Shown here piece after piece: positions 9,976 to 19,678 of a stretch of 64,000 nucleotides of DNA. The stretch lies in the NCBI RefSeq assembly GCF_051465645.1, contig NZ_CP195790.1, positions 5,270,001 to 5,334,000 of the forward strand, read 5' to 3'. Source of the stretch: Planctomicrobium sp051465645 (GTDB lineage Bacteria; Planctomycetota; Planctomycetia; Planctomycetales; Planctomycetaceae). The notes beneath the pieces are model-generated. The model did no database searches. It was not told the DNA's origin and worked only from the letters and a program-made list of their open reading frames with translations. Both the position numbers and the translations under genes were made by a program. Positions within the stretch are counted from its first letter, which is position 1; every line of letters begins with the position of its first letter.

Positions 9976-11175
9976 ATGAAGCTTCGTCGGCAGCCTGAAG
10001 ATTTTGAAGTGATCGAGCGGAGCTCCCTGCCTGTCGGGAGAAGTGGCGAGTTTGCCGTTTACGAACTCCGGAAAACCGGTTGGACCACTCTGGATGCGAT
10101 CGACAAGATGGCCAGAGAGATCGAGATCCCACGAAAGAATATCGAACATGCAGGGCTAAAAGACCGGCATGCAGTGACGACACAGCGCATTACGATTCGG
10201 AATGGCCCACGGCAGTCCTTTGAGGACGGTGAGATTTTTCTGAATTATCTTGGGCAGTCGACACGCCCGATTTCGGCAGACGATATCTCTGAGAATACGT
10301 TTCGGATTGTGTTGCGATCACTCTCTGAGAGAGAACGCGACGCTGCTGAAATTGCAATTCCTGAAATCCAGCAGTCCGGAGTTCCGAATTACTTCGACGA
10401 ACAACGATTTGGTTCGTGGTTCCCGGAACACGGATTCATCGCTGAAGCCTGGATTCGCGGGCGTTATGAAGATGCGTTTCGACTGGCGTTCGCGGAACCG
10501 GAACGGACCGACAACCCTGAAGAACGTGAACAGAAAGCCATTCTGCGGGAAAACTGGGGAGATTGGATTCTATGTAAGCAGTTGCTCTCCCGATCCCATC
10601 GACGCAGTATTGTCACGTATCTGTGCGATCACCCCACCGATTTCAAAAAGGCCTGGGCGACAGTGAATGGAGATTTAAGGGGTCTCTATCTCTCCGCGTT
10701 GCAAAGCGATCTTTGGAATCGAATTGTTAGCGCCTCATTTGCGAAAGAGATTTCACCAGAGCAGATGGTCACGTTGAATTTGAAGACTGGACCATTGAAC
10801 TGCCCGAAAGTCTTTACGAAAGAGCAGTCAGAGCGGTATCAGAGAATGCAGGTGCCGCTGCCTTCCGGCCGTCTCCAGTTATCAGAATTCCCTGACCCGG
10901 AATTGGTTGAGACGACCTTGCAAGAGCAGGGGTGGAAGCTGCATGAGCTCAAGGTGAAGTTCCCTCGCGATCGCTTCTTCTCACGGGCTTATCGCCCGGT
11001 GATGATTCCGGTGCAGAATTTTCGCGGGGAGTTTGCGGCTGACGAACTTTCAACAGGATTGTCACGCCTGACGCTGCGGTTTTCTCTTTCACGCGGTTCC
11101 TATGCAACCATGGTGATCAAGCGACTCTTTCTGAACGCTGAAGAGATCGACCTGGAAGAAACCGACGCCGAGTAG
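9976..11175 (+). CDS. truD: tRNA pseudouridine synthase TruD
   Basis: TruD isomerises U13 of tRNAs to pseudouridine. The 399-aa protein shows the family signature GLKDRHAVTTQ around residues 59-69, which holds the catalytic Asp, then NYFDEQRFGSW with the family NYFG-like block (here FDEQ), and a TRUD insertion domain in the middle. Length is slightly above the E. coli enzyme. The ATG at 9976 directly precedes the conserved KLRRQPEDFEV start. A palindromic hairpin follows the stop codon. Confidence 0.92.
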   Translation: MKLRRQPEDFEVIERSSLPVGRSGEFAVYELRKTGWTTLDAIDKMAREIEIPRKNIEHAGLKDRHAVTTQRITIRNGPRQSFEDGEIFLNYLGQSTRPISADDISENTFRIVLRSLSERERDAAEIAIPEIQQSGVPNYFDEQRFGSWFPEHGFIAEAWIRGRYEDAFRLAFAEPERTDNPEEREQKAILRENWGDWILCKQLLSRSHRRSIVTYLCDHPTDFKKAWATVNGDLRGLYLSALQSDLWNRIVSASFAKEISPEQMVTLNLKTGPLNCPKVFTKEQSERYQRMQVPLPSGRLQLSEFPDPELVETTLQEQGWKLHELKVKFPRDRFFSRAYRPVMIPVQNFRGEFAADELSTGLSRLTLRFSLSRGSYATMVIKRLFLNAEEIDLEETDAE

Positions 11176-11200
11176 CACGGAATCCCTGCTATTGTCTGTT

Positions 11201-11240
11201 CGACCGTTTTGAGAGGCCAGACTGGTCTCTCAAATGGTCG
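11201..11240 (+). terminator. Hairpin downstream of truD
   Basis: A near-perfect stem: GAGAGGCCAG pairs with CTGGTCTCTC through one G-U, with outer pairs CGACC/GGTCG. No T-tract follows, so it may be a stem-only terminator or an mRNA end stabiliser. Confidence 0.45.
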
Positions 11241-11529
11241 AGTTGACATTGCTTCGGATTCTCGACTCGGCTGATACTTCAGGAAGGTATTCGGCCCAGA
11301 AACGCTGAAGTCCTTGCGATGGAACAGGCACCTCAGGGGCTTGCTGACACTGCCTGTTTTGTTTGCATGATGCTGTGAAGCAACGCTGTGTTAAATGTGT
11401 CTCATTCTGATGGTAGGGGGGATAGCTTTCTAAAATTGGCGTCGTAAACTTGGAGTAACGAACGCTCGTAATCAGGATGATGTCGATCTCGACGACAGCG
11501 TTCTTGCAACTCGATGCAAAGCCAGTGCG
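11241..11529. other. Intergenic region before the FHA/SpoIIE gene
   Basis: Together with the hairpin, this makes a 354-bp gap. No convincing open frame was seen. It should hold the promoter of the gene at 11530. Confidence 0.4.
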
Positions 11530-13176
11530 ATGGCTACTTTAATTGTCCTGGGCCTGCCTAATCCTGGTGTCCGTCATCAGATTCAAATGAATCGGCATGC
11601 CGTTATTGGGCGAGATCCGACCTGCGATCTGATTATCCCGCAGAAGGCAATCTCTCGCTTTCACGCCCAAGTGATCGTCATTCAGGGGAATTGTTACCTC
11701 GACGATCTGGGAAGTATCAACGGCACGTTTCTCAACGGACGTCGTATCTCCAAACGCGAACGATTGCAGGATGGAGATCGGATTGTCCTGCATGAAGTGC
11801 CCATCGGCTTCTATCTTCATGATCCGCCACAGAGTCTCCTTGAGACTCAGGATCTTGACTTCGTGGGGCAACAGACCGAATTACTCAAGCTGAAGGCCCC
11901 GTATGAAATTGCCGTCGGATCTCATGGAAGCGGAACGCTCAAAAGCCGATTGCAATCGCTAATCAAGATCGCCAGAGATCTTGGAAGCAGTCTGGATATC
12001 GATGTCATTCTGCCACGCATTCTTGATCTCCTGTTTCGGATGTTTCCGCAGACAAATATTGGGGAGATCCATCTCGTAGGAAAGGATGGAAAGGTCCATC
12101 CGCTGGCGATGAAACATGGACGGGAGAGCGACAGTGCAGACCTGACAGAAACTCCGATCGACTCGGAAGTGATTCAGGAAGTACTTCAGTCCGGTCAGGG
12201 TATCATTCGTACAGAAGCGCCTGATGATCCTAGTTTCGCCCTTGATGACTTTCAGGTTTGCACGGCGTGTGCACCGATTCCCGGCGCTGACGCAGTCCCT
12301 TGCGGCGTCATCTTTCTGCAAGCGGAGGGATCGTCGTACGGCTTTACAGATGACGACTTCGAACTGATCTCGGCGGTCGCGGTGCTGGCCGGACAGGCGA
12401 TCGGGTATTCAAAATCTCACAGTATTGTCGTGGAGCATTCGAATACTCAGAGGCAACTGGAAACAGCACGTCATATTCAGCTGGGAATGTTGCCGAGAGA
12501 GCGACCGCAACTTGCCGGGTATTCGTTCTATCATCACTACGCGGCGGCAGAACGGGTGGGGGGAGATTATCTCTTTTATGAAATGTTGCGAGACGGTCGG
12601 GTGATTCTGGGGATCGCGGATGCTTCCGGAAAAGGCCTGCCTGCCGCGATGAATATTGTGCGGTTTGCTGGCGAGGTTCGACTGCGACTGGCGACATCCA
12701 CAACGTTGAAATCCGCTCTGTTCAGTTTGAATCAATTCATTCTGGATGATGGTGACGAATGTATGTTTATCACCTCCTGCATTGGCGTGCTTGATCCAAT
12801 GCAGCATCTGCTGTCGTTAGCGAACGCCGGCCATCCTCCACCAATGCTGAAGCGGAAAGGGACTGAGAAAGTTGAATTGATGATGTCGGAAAAGCGTTGC
12901 TTTCCATTAGGCATCGTCGCGAACTTCGAAATTCACCCCCTCACCTTGAACATTAAAAAGGGAGATCAGGTGATCATGTATACCGATGGATTGTCGGAGG
13001 CAATGAACCACCGGAATGAACTGTTCGGCGAGGCTCGAATGATCGAGTCGATCAAGAAGTCGACCGGAAATATTGAGCAGATCGTGAATGATCTGGTCGA
13101 AAATGTGAGTCGATTCCGTGATGGACGTTCACCCAGCGACGACATGACGATCATCGGCTTCGAACGCACCGAGTAG
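11530..13176 (+). CDS. FHA-GAF-SpoIIE (PP2C-type) phosphatase
   Basis: A 548-aa cytoplasmic signalling protein with three modules. A phosphothreonine-binding FHA domain (about 5-95) shows IGRDPTCDLIIP, SRFHAQV and DLGSINGTFLNG. A GAF domain follows (about 140-300). The C-terminus is an RsbU/SpoIIE phosphatase (about 320-548) with ARHIQLGMLPRERP, GGDYLFYEML, GIADASGKGLPAA, NAGHPPP and SDDMTIIGFER. SpoIIE-type phosphatases usually dephosphorylate anti-anti-sigma factors. The convergent neighbour at 13242 is another FHA protein, so the two may share a Ser/Thr kinase circuit; that link is inference. Confidence 0.9.
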   Translation: MATLIVLGLPNPGVRHQIQMNRHAVIGRDPTCDLIIPQKAISRFHAQVIVIQGNCYLDDLGSINGTFLNGRRISKRERLQDGDRIVLHEVPIGFYLHDPPQSLLETQDLDFVGQQTELLKLKAPYEIAVGSHGSGTLKSRLQSLIKIARDLGSSLDIDVILPRILDLLFRMFPQTNIGEIHLVGKDGKVHPLAMKHGRESDSADLTETPIDSEVIQEVLQSGQGIIRTEAPDDPSFALDDFQVCTACAPIPGADAVPCGVIFLQAEGSSYGFTDDDFELISAVAVLAGQAIGYSKSHSIVVEHSNTQRQLETARHIQLGMLPRERPQLAGYSFYHHYAAAERVGGDYLFYEMLRDGRVILGIADASGKGLPAAMNIVRFAGEVRLRLATSTTLKSALFSLNQFILDDGDECMFITSCIGVLDPMQHLLSLANAGHPPPMLKRKGTEKVELMMSEKRCFPLGIVANFEIHPLTLNIKKGDQVIMYTDGLSEAMNHRNELFGEARMIESIKKSTGNIEQIVNDLVENVSRFRDGRSPSDDMTIIGFERTE

Positions 13177-13241
13177 AGCACATTCATTCTGCTTTCGAGC
13201 AGAGAAGACAGCTTTGGGCGCTCATGAAAGACCGATACGGT

Positions 13242-13652
13242 CTAGTTGTTCGAGTCCATGCTGTTGCTGTGTTCGACGAAGTTGAACTCGTTGTTGGTCC
13301 CTAAACGGTCCGGAGATGGTTTGGAGATCTCTTCTGTCCGATCTGAATGGTTGGCCAATGGCTTTCCTGGGCCGAGGTGAACGCGAAATCTCAAATTGGC
13401 GAAACAGAGCTCATCACCTGGCAGAAGCGCACCACGCATGACGCGCTGGCCGTTGACCTTGGTCCCATTCGTGCTTCCCAGATCGCGAAAGAAAAGCAAT
13501 CCGTCAGTCTTCGCGATGGCACAATGCAGCTTTGAGATGCTCGAACTTTGAAGAATGACGTCGCAGATCCCTTCTTTCCGCCCAACAAGTGTGACATCCC
13601 GAATGATTGAGATGGGCTGTGAACCGTCGATAGGAACGAGCTGCGCGATCAT
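13242..13652 (-). CDS. FHA domain protein
   Basis: A small phosphothreonine-reader. The FHA core has VGRKEGICDVIL, SSISKLHCAI and RDLGSTNGTKVNGQRV, so the Arg, Ser-x2-His and Asn binding residues are all present. A polar tail of about 40 residues follows. The ATG at 13652 (MIAQLVPIDG) fits the usual beginning of planctomycete FHA proteins; an in-frame ATG at 13724 would add 24 residues. It is convergent with the FHA/SpoIIE gene, 65 bp apart. Confidence 0.8.
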   Translation of the reverse strand: MIAQLVPIDGSQPISIIRDVTLVGRKEGICDVILQSSSISKLHCAIAKTDGLLFFRDLGSTNGTKVNGQRVMRGALLPGDELCFANLRFRVHLGPGKPLANHSDRTEEISKPSPDRLGTNNEFNFVEHSNSMDSNN

Positions 13653-13945
13653 CAGCGGTTTCACCTTGGAAAGGTTCGGGATGTGGTCACAATCGAGTTC
13701 GTGACCCGCTCTCACAGGTGACATTCTACCGAACAGAGTAGATCGAGGCTTGAAGAGCGTTGTTCGGAACAGAATGCAGACGTGGCATTTGTGAAAAAGA
13801 CGGGATCAAGTTCATTTTTCAGTGTCCAGTTGACCGGGTCAAGCTCTGTCCTGATGTCCTTTGCTTCGAAATGAATTTTCGTTGATCGGTCGTGCCACTC
13901 GTGCGGAGACCACCAAAGGGAATTCCTGCAGCGAGATTCAACGCG

Positions 13946-15364
13946 CTAGTCCGGTAAAACTGTCGGGAGTCCTTTGTCTGAATAGACTTCGGACTTTGGC
14001 CAGTAGAATAGGACGACAGGAAGCAGGAAAAACGCCCCGACACCAAACAGGAGATTTGGAGAGAACCCGTTTGATTTCAAAATGGGGTTGATAATAAGGA
14101 AGATCCCGCCAGACGAGAAAATCCCGATCCAGTTCGCGAGGTTCATTGCCCCAATCACACGCCCCTTATGCTCAGTGGGGGCATGTGCCTGGATGAAAAC
14201 CTGCAAAGGAACGCTGTAAAGGCCGGCACAGATTCCGAGCCAGACCAGTCCGAGAGCAGTCCCTGTTGCGCCAAGCAGAGTTGAATTCGGTTTGAAGCTG
14301 GGCAGAGCCAGCAGAATCAGGCCGATGAACATTCCAATGGCACCGAAACGGACCAGTCGGGCATTGAACCGTCCTTTCGAAAGGAGCATCCCAAGGACAC
14401 ATCCGATGGCGATTCCGAATCCGGTCCCTGCCGCCATCATGCCGGTCATTGCTTCTGAGAGTCCGAGTTGCAGAAGTCCGACTTCGTTGATGGCTTGTGG
14501 GTAAACCAGTCCACCTGTGGCCCAGAACACTGATGTTGAAACGAGTGCAGCAAGCAGTGGACGATTATTCCAGAGAACTTTGCGAGTTTCCTTATTCAGA
14601 ATCAGATCCGAAGGATCAAACTTCATCTTCGGTTTGGCTGCAGGTGTCTTGCGAATGAAGGTTGCGCTGATCAGTCCCAGCACTGCAAGCAGGATGCAGA
14701 TGAGAGACGCCATCCAGATTGCTCCCGGATCGGTGGGGGCAGCCTGAACAGCGACATTCGCAGCAGCTTCAGCGGTTTCAACAGGAATGTCGACGGCGAC
14801 CTGAGCTGCGTTCACGGCAGCAGCCGGTTCCGGGTTGAGATAGGTCTTCACAATCCCAGAGCAGGCCAGTCCCAGAATGATCGAAATGAACATCGACATC
14901 TGAAACAGGCCGTTGACTGTCGGCAACTGGCGGTCAGTAAACAATTCCGGGAGGATGCCGTACTTGGCAGGACCAAACAGGGCGCTATGGACTCCCATCA
15001 GGAACAACACGAAGAACAGAAACGGGATGTTCAACGTCAGGAAGCCGAAGAGTCCGACCCCCATGATCACGATCTCAGCGACCTTGGCAATCAGGATGAT
15101 CGTCCGCTTGCTCATCAAGTCTGAGAGATAACCGCAAAACCCGGACATCAGCAGAAACGGCAGCGAGAAGATGATTGTCGCCTGCCCCTGTAGTCCGGCA
15201 GAATCTCCGGCAGCGGCAGCAGCAACACAGACGAACAGGACGATCTGCTTATAGAAGTTATCGTTGAAGACCGTGAAGAACTGCGCGGCTGTGATCCCCC
15301 AGAATGAGAGGTCACGATAGACAGACTTGTGAGCAGACTCGGACGACGGAGGAGGCGTTTGCAT
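13946..15364 (-). CDS. Major facilitator superfamily transporter, LplT-like
   Basis: A 472-aa carrier with about 12 hydrophobic segments. The N-terminal half contains FFTVFNDNFYKQIVLF and a GYLSDLMSKRTII loop (MFS motif A-like), with FGPAKYGILPELF, a block shared with lysophospholipid transporter LplT and related MFS proteins. An Ala-rich loop of about 50 residues (VDIPVETAEAAANVAVQ region) lies between the two six-helix halves. Substrate is not established; lysophospholipid uptake is one possibility. The ATG at 15364 is the first in-frame start. Confidence 0.8.
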   Translation of the reverse strand: MQTPPPSSESAHKSVYRDLSFWGITAAQFFTVFNDNFYKQIVLFVCVAAAAAGDSAGLQGQATIIFSLPFLLMSGFCGYLSDLMSKRTIILIAKVAEIVIMGVGLFGFLTLNIPFLFFVLFLMGVHSALFGPAKYGILPELFTDRQLPTVNGLFQMSMFISIILGLACSGIVKTYLNPEPAAAVNAAQVAVDIPVETAEAAANVAVQAAPTDPGAIWMASLICILLAVLGLISATFIRKTPAAKPKMKFDPSDLILNKETRKVLWNNRPLLAALVSTSVFWATGGLVYPQAINEVGLLQLGLSEAMTGMMAAGTGFGIAIGCVLGMLLSKGRFNARLVRFGAIGMFIGLILLALPSFKPNSTLLGATGTALGLVWLGICAGLYSVPLQVFIQAHAPTEHKGRVIGAMNLANWIGIFSSGGIFLIINPILKSNGFSPNLLFGVGAFFLLPVVLFYWPKSEVYSDKGLPTVLPD

Positions 15365-15488
15365 CGTGCTGATTTTCTTTCAAAGAAGCAGTTGCTTCCA
15401 GGACCTATGCCATCCGAGTGAGTGCTTGATTCTGACTAAATGATTCTCGAAATGCGTCGCTGCGTTCAGGCCACACGACGAGGACGCG

Positions 15489-17414
15489 TCAGACGTCGAT
15501 ATCGTCCACTTCGGCAGCCTCATCCATGATGATGCGATAGCGTTCGGAAGCATCTTTTCCCATCAGTTGGGCAAAGATGGCGTCTGCTTCGACGGCACTT
15601 TCGATGTCGACCCGTAACAGGACTCGCTTTTCAGGATGAAGTGTCGTTTCCTTCAACTGGCTTGCGTTCATCTCACCGAGACCTTTGAACCGCTGCACAT
15701 CAAATGTGCGGTTGGCTGGAATCCCGGCCAGAATCTCTTCTTTTGCGGCGTCGTCTCTGGCGTAATACCGTTCTTTTCCAATTTCGATCTTGTACAGAGG
15801 AGGTTGAGCCAGATAGACACGTCCCTGCTGAATCAACTCCCGCATGTGCCGGAAGAAGAAGGTCAGCAGTAATGTGCTGATGTGGTATCCGTCGCTATCT
15901 GCATCCATCAGCAGAATGACGCGGTGGTAACGCAATTTGTGAGCATCAAAGTGGGTTCCGATTCCGGTCCCCAGTGTTTCGACGAGATCTTTGACTTCCT
16001 GATTCTGCAGAATTTTGCCCAGTGCCAGTGATTCTGTGTTCAGGATCTTTCCTTTGAGTGGAAGGACCGCCTGAATACGTGAGTCACGACCACTCGCGGC
16101 AGTTCCACCGGCCGACTGACCTTCTACGATGAAGAGTTCGCACTCTTCAGGTTTCTCTGATCGGCAATCAAGGAGCTTGCCTGGCAGGTTGCTGCGACGG
16201 GTTCCGGCTGCTTTGCGTTTGACTTCCTTGACGGCTTCCCGACTTGCTTCGCGTGCTCGTGCAGCGAGAATGATCCGCCCAATCACGGCGTCCGCGGCAG
16301 TCCGATTGTTATTGAGCCATGCCTCCAGAGCGATGCGAACCATGCTGTCGACCATGGACGCCATTTCAGGATTGTTCAGACGATCTTTTGTCTGGCCCTG
16401 AAACATCGGGTCGTTGTGGAAGACTGAAATGATTCCGACCAATCCTTCGCGGATATCGTCGGGGGTGATTGTCAGTCCCTTGGTCTTGATGTCATGGACA
16501 TCCATGAAGTTCTTGATCGCTTTGGCGATCCCGGCGCGAAACCCGGATTCGTGAGTTCCGCCGCCACGTGTGCGAATCCCGTTCACATAGCTGCGGATGT
16601 TTTCATCAGTGGACTCTGTCCATCGCAGAACGGTTTCAACACGGATCTTCCCTTCGTCTTTATCGACGGAGAAGGCTTGCTCGTGGATGCACTTTCGTTT
16701 GTCATCCTGAATGATCTTGGTGAGGAAGTCTGCGATCCCGGCGGCATGATGCAGCAGAACTTTCTCGTTTTTACCTTCATCGATGAACGTGATCTTCAGG
16801 CCCCCGTGGACATAAGAAATGTCTTCGAGGTGCTGGCGAATCGTTTCCGCATTGAACTGCACGCGACGAAAGATCTCATCGTCTGGTTTGAAAAAGATCG
16901 CTGTGCCGTGTCCGCGAAACGGTCGGACCTTTTCGACTTTGGTTGTCGCGCGTCCACGTTTGAAACGCTGTCGCCATTCAAAGCCGTCACGCCAGACTGT
17001 TGCGATCAGTGTTTCAGACAGAGCATTCACGGCAGAAGAACCGATCCCGTGCAGACCACCGCTGCGCAGGTAGTTCTTCTCCGAGAATTTTCCCCCAGCA
17101 TAGAGCGTCGAGAGAATCACTTCCAGAGCCGACTTGCCAGTCTTCTTGTGAATGTCGACTGGGATTCCGCGCCCGTTGTCTTCGACGGTGATGGAGCACA
17201 AATCTTTGTGCAATGTGACCGTGATCTCATCACAGTGACCAGCGAGATATTCGTCGACCGAGTTGTCGACGATTTCCCAGATCAGGTGGTGCAACCCACG
17301 CGAGTCCACTCCACCAATATACATGGATGGCCGTTTACGAACGTGCTCCAGACCTTCCAGCACTTCGATGTCATCGGCGACGTAACTTGATTCATTCTTA
17401 CCGGCGACTGCCAT
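15489..17414 (-). CDS. DNA gyrase/topoisomerase IV subunit B
   Basis: The ATPase subunit of a type IIA topoisomerase, 641 aa. A GHKL ATPase domain carries EIVDNSVDEYLAG, EDNGRGIPV and SGGLHGIGSSAVNAL. The transducer follows, then a TOPRIM domain with DADSDGYHISTLLLTFFFRHM and a C-terminal QRFKGLGEMNASQL block. Unusually the first TOPRIM motif reads EGQSAGG rather than the standard EGDSAGG. GyrB and ParE cannot be separated with confidence, and no subunit A gene is adjacent. The ATG at 17414 has AAGGA upstream; ATG 17420 and GTG 17429 are alternatives. Confidence 0.9.
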   Translation of the reverse strand: MAVAGKNESSYVADDIEVLEGLEHVRKRPSMYIGGVDSRGLHHLIWEIVDNSVDEYLAGHCDEITVTLHKDLCSITVEDNGRGIPVDIHKKTGKSALEVILSTLYAGGKFSEKNYLRSGGLHGIGSSAVNALSETLIATVWRDGFEWRQRFKRGRATTKVEKVRPFRGHGTAIFFKPDDEIFRRVQFNAETIRQHLEDISYVHGGLKITFIDEGKNEKVLLHHAAGIADFLTKIIQDDKRKCIHEQAFSVDKDEGKIRVETVLRWTESTDENIRSYVNGIRTRGGGTHESGFRAGIAKAIKNFMDVHDIKTKGLTITPDDIREGLVGIISVFHNDPMFQGQTKDRLNNPEMASMVDSMVRIALEAWLNNNRTAADAVIGRIILAARAREASREAVKEVKRKAAGTRRSNLPGKLLDCRSEKPEECELFIVEGQSAGGTAASGRDSRIQAVLPLKGKILNTESLALGKILQNQEVKDLVETLGTGIGTHFDAHKLRYHRVILLMDADSDGYHISTLLLTFFFRHMRELIQQGRVYLAQPPLYKIEIGKERYYARDDAAKEEILAGIPANRTFDVQRFKGLGEMNASQLKETTLHPEKRVLLRVDIESAVEADAIFAQLMGKDASERYRIIMDEAAEVDDIDV

Positions 17415-18102
17415 ACCCATCCTTGTCACATTACAACGTCAATAAAATTCAATGAGATCTCGTCGACACGTTCGTCTTCTGGGCGGGAACGAACTTGTCG
17501 AACTGACGCCTCGTGAGGGCCCTGCAACGATAGGGCAGATTCTCGCAGGCAGGATCTGATGTCGATCCGGCTGCCAGCGGATCAACACCTTTTCTCTCGG
17601 TGAGGGCAATACCGTTACATCAATTGATGCCACCGTGATTGACCGTCACTGATTTGGAGCATCGTAGCCCAAACTGGTCTCGTCAAACAATATTGGTGAT
17701 TTCGAAGGAGCTGGAAGCCGCTTCCTCCAATTTTCCACTGGGAATAGCAGGGTAGGTGTTCAGTTGAGAATGGTGCGTATCGACTTTTCGTTCACGCGAT
17801 TGGTTCTAACTTGAAACAATATTGGGAAGTACCGAAAAGTCCTGAAATTCCGACAAGAACCAGCAAGTCCGATTGTCAGCATTCAAGCGACACGTACAAA
17901 CCTGCCGATAAAACATATCACGCAGGGCAATCCGGTTCAGGAAACAGTTTCAACTCTGTCACTTGATCCGGTCATGCATGTGACATTCGCCAGCTTGGAT
18001 GAATGTCTCAACTGAACGTTGTGCCAATGCGTGATGGGCATCGGCAGTCTCAATTGCGAGTTTGTCCATCCACGTTGCTTTGAGAATCAAGGATGATTCA
18101 CT
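17415..18102. other. Long intergenic region upstream of the topoisomerase gene
   Basis: About 690 bp between divergent genes. No open frame with coding character, no RNA gene and no strong hairpin was recognised. It must hold promoters in both directions. Confidence 0.4.
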
Positions 18103-18318
18103 ATGCGACCAAGACTACGAATTTTTAATGGTGACGAGTCAACTGCAACGTTGCCTCCGACGATGACGATCCCGTTCGGCGAACTGATGCAGATTCTGGA
18201 TGACGCCACCCGCAGGCATAAGACCTGGTTGCGTGATTTTTCAGATGACGGCGTCCAGATTCCGGAAGACCTTTACGAAGTGCTGACGGAATACACTCGG
18301 GTCCGCCCGGGCGCATAG
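18103..18318 (+). CDS. Small conserved-looking protein (71 aa), unknown
   Basis: An acidic 71-residue protein with no signal or membrane segment. The middle reads as helical (FGELMQILDDATRRHKTWLRDF) and the C-terminus as PEDLYEVLTEYTRV. AAGGA lies 10 bases upstream of the ATG. It precedes yggS on the same strand by about 170 bp. No family recognised; coding status is inferred from codon pattern and position. Confidence 0.55.
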   Translation: MRPRLRIFNGDESTATLPPTMTIPFGELMQILDDATRRHKTWLRDFSDDGVQIPEDLYEVLTEYTRVRPGA

Positions 18319-18489
18319 TTCATTGCTTCTGCTGAGATGACGTTGCAACGCGTCTGAGTTTGCGATCTGAAGCGTTCCTGGTCAAAATGATGCCAGTCTG
18401 ACAGTGGTCTCTCTTGAGACCACGTTGTGACGGTTGGCAATTGTTTTACTTATCTGGAATGTCGGAGTGTGCTCCGTCGATCGGATCTC

Positions 18490-19212
18490 ATGTCACAGAC
18501 TCCGTTGCATCTGCGTCTCTCGGATAACCTGAAGTCGGTTCATGACCGGATCGGTGCGTCTGCTTCACGAGGCCACCGATCGGTCGAAGAAATCAGCCTG
18601 ATTGCTGTTACCAAGTATGCTCCTTGGCCGGCTGTGCTCGCACTGTTGGATCTGGGGCATCAGGCACTTGGCGAAAACCGCCCACAGCAACTGATTGATC
18701 GGGCGGAACAGGTCACTCGTGATCGACCGACAGCGAATCCTCACTGGCATCTCATCGGGCAACTTCAACGCAATAAAGTTCGAAGTGTGCTGCCTGACAC
18801 GTGTCTGATCCATTCGATTGACTCAGTGCGATTGCTCGAACGCGTCGAGCAAATCGCGGTTGAATTGGGCATCCGGCCGGAAGTCCTGTTGCAAGTCAAT
18901 GTTTCCGGCGAGGAGTCGAAAGGGGGCTTTCATCCCGACGACGTACAAGCCAGCCTGGAACGTTGGAGCACCGGTTCTGCTGTGCGCATCGTCGGACTGA
19001 TGACAATGGCTCCGCTGACAGAGGACGAAAGCATCGTTCGAGCGTCATTTCAGGGGTTACGTGAACTTCGTGATCGACTTACGACCGAGGCTGTCCCGCT
19101 TCCACATCTCTCAATGGGCATGAGTGGGGACTTCGAAATTGCCATTGAAGAAGGGGCGACTCTGATCCGAGTTGGAAGTGCCATCTTCGACGGATGCGAG
19201 GAACTGGTATGA
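18490..19212 (+). CDS. yggS: YggS-family PLP homeostasis protein
   Basis: A TIM-barrel PLP-binding protein (YggS/PROSC/PLPBP family) that buffers free pyridoxal phosphate. The PLP lysine is in LIAVTKYAP. Other family blocks are GENRPQQ, WHLIGQLQRNK, VLLQVNVSGEESKGGF, GLMTMAPL, SMGMSGDFEIAIEEGATLIRVGSAIFG-like. The ATG at 18490 fits the family N-terminus. The stop codon overlaps the ATG of the next gene (ATGA), indicating translational coupling with yggU, a pairing common in bacteria. Confidence 0.93.
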   Translation: MSQTPLHLRLSDNLKSVHDRIGASASRGHRSVEEISLIAVTKYAPWPAVLALLDLGHQALGENRPQQLIDRAEQVTRDRPTANPHWHLIGQLQRNKVRSVLPDTCLIHSIDSVRLLERVEQIAVELGIRPEVLLQVNVSGEESKGGFHPDDVQASLERWSTGSAVRIVGLMTMAPLTEDESIVRASFQGLRELRDRLTTEAVPLPHLSMGMSGDFEIAIEEGATLIRVGSAIFDGCEELV

Positions 19213-19520
19213 CGTCCCCTGCGGAGGGTATTGAAATGCGGCTGGTCGATGATGGCGTCATCATCGCAGTGCAGGCTCAGCCGGGTTCTCGTCGTAATGC
19301 CATCACCGGCGTTCATGACAAACGCTTGAAAGTCGCAGTGACTCAGGTGGCAGAGAAGGGGAAAGCCAACCAGGAGATTGTCAAACTTCTGGCAGGTGTT
19401 CTGGGAGTTGCCAAGTCGCAGATCGCTGTTGTCAGTGGCGAGACGAACTCAAAGAAATCCATTCGCGTGCAGGGGCGAACCGCATCCGAATTGATTGAGC
19501 TTCTTTCCCGGCACCTCTAG
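19209..19520 (+). CDS. yggU: DUF167 (YggU) family protein
   Basis: A 103-aa member of the DUF167/YggU family. Typical blocks are VQAQPGSRRNAI, LKVAVTQVAEKGKANQEIVKLLA and GETNSKKSIRVQG. The molecular role is unknown. The ATG at 19209 overlaps the yggS stop by four bases, so the two form a coupled pair. A strong terminator follows at 19621. Confidence 0.88.
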   Translation: MTSPAEGIEMRLVDDGVIIAVQAQPGSRRNAITGVHDKRLKVAVTQVAEKGKANQEIVKLLAGVLGVAKSQIAVVSGETNSKKSIRVQGRTASELIELLSRHL

Positions 19521-19620
19521 ACCGGTTCGGTCTCTCATTTGGCAGCGCAGCAGCCTTTAAATCGCGGAAAGGCAGGTTCCTGCGAGCCTGAGAAGCCGCA
19601 CTCTTCCAATGAGGGATCAA

Positions 19621-19649
19621 AAAAGAGACCGCATAAAACGGTCTCTTTT
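19621..19649. terminator. Bidirectional terminator
   Basis: A perfect 11-bp stem (AAAAGAGACCG / CGGTCTCTTTT) with a 7-base loop, A-rich on one side and T-rich on the other. It lies between yggU (+) and the convergent DUF1080 gene (-), so it probably serves both. Confidence 0.85.
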
Positions 19650-19678
19650 ATCATGATCATGAGATTGCGGGAATGGAA

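Noticed and set aside
16494..17390. A 298-codon plus-strand open frame antisense to the topoisomerase gene
   Set aside because: Shadow of a highly conserved gene; no independent support.
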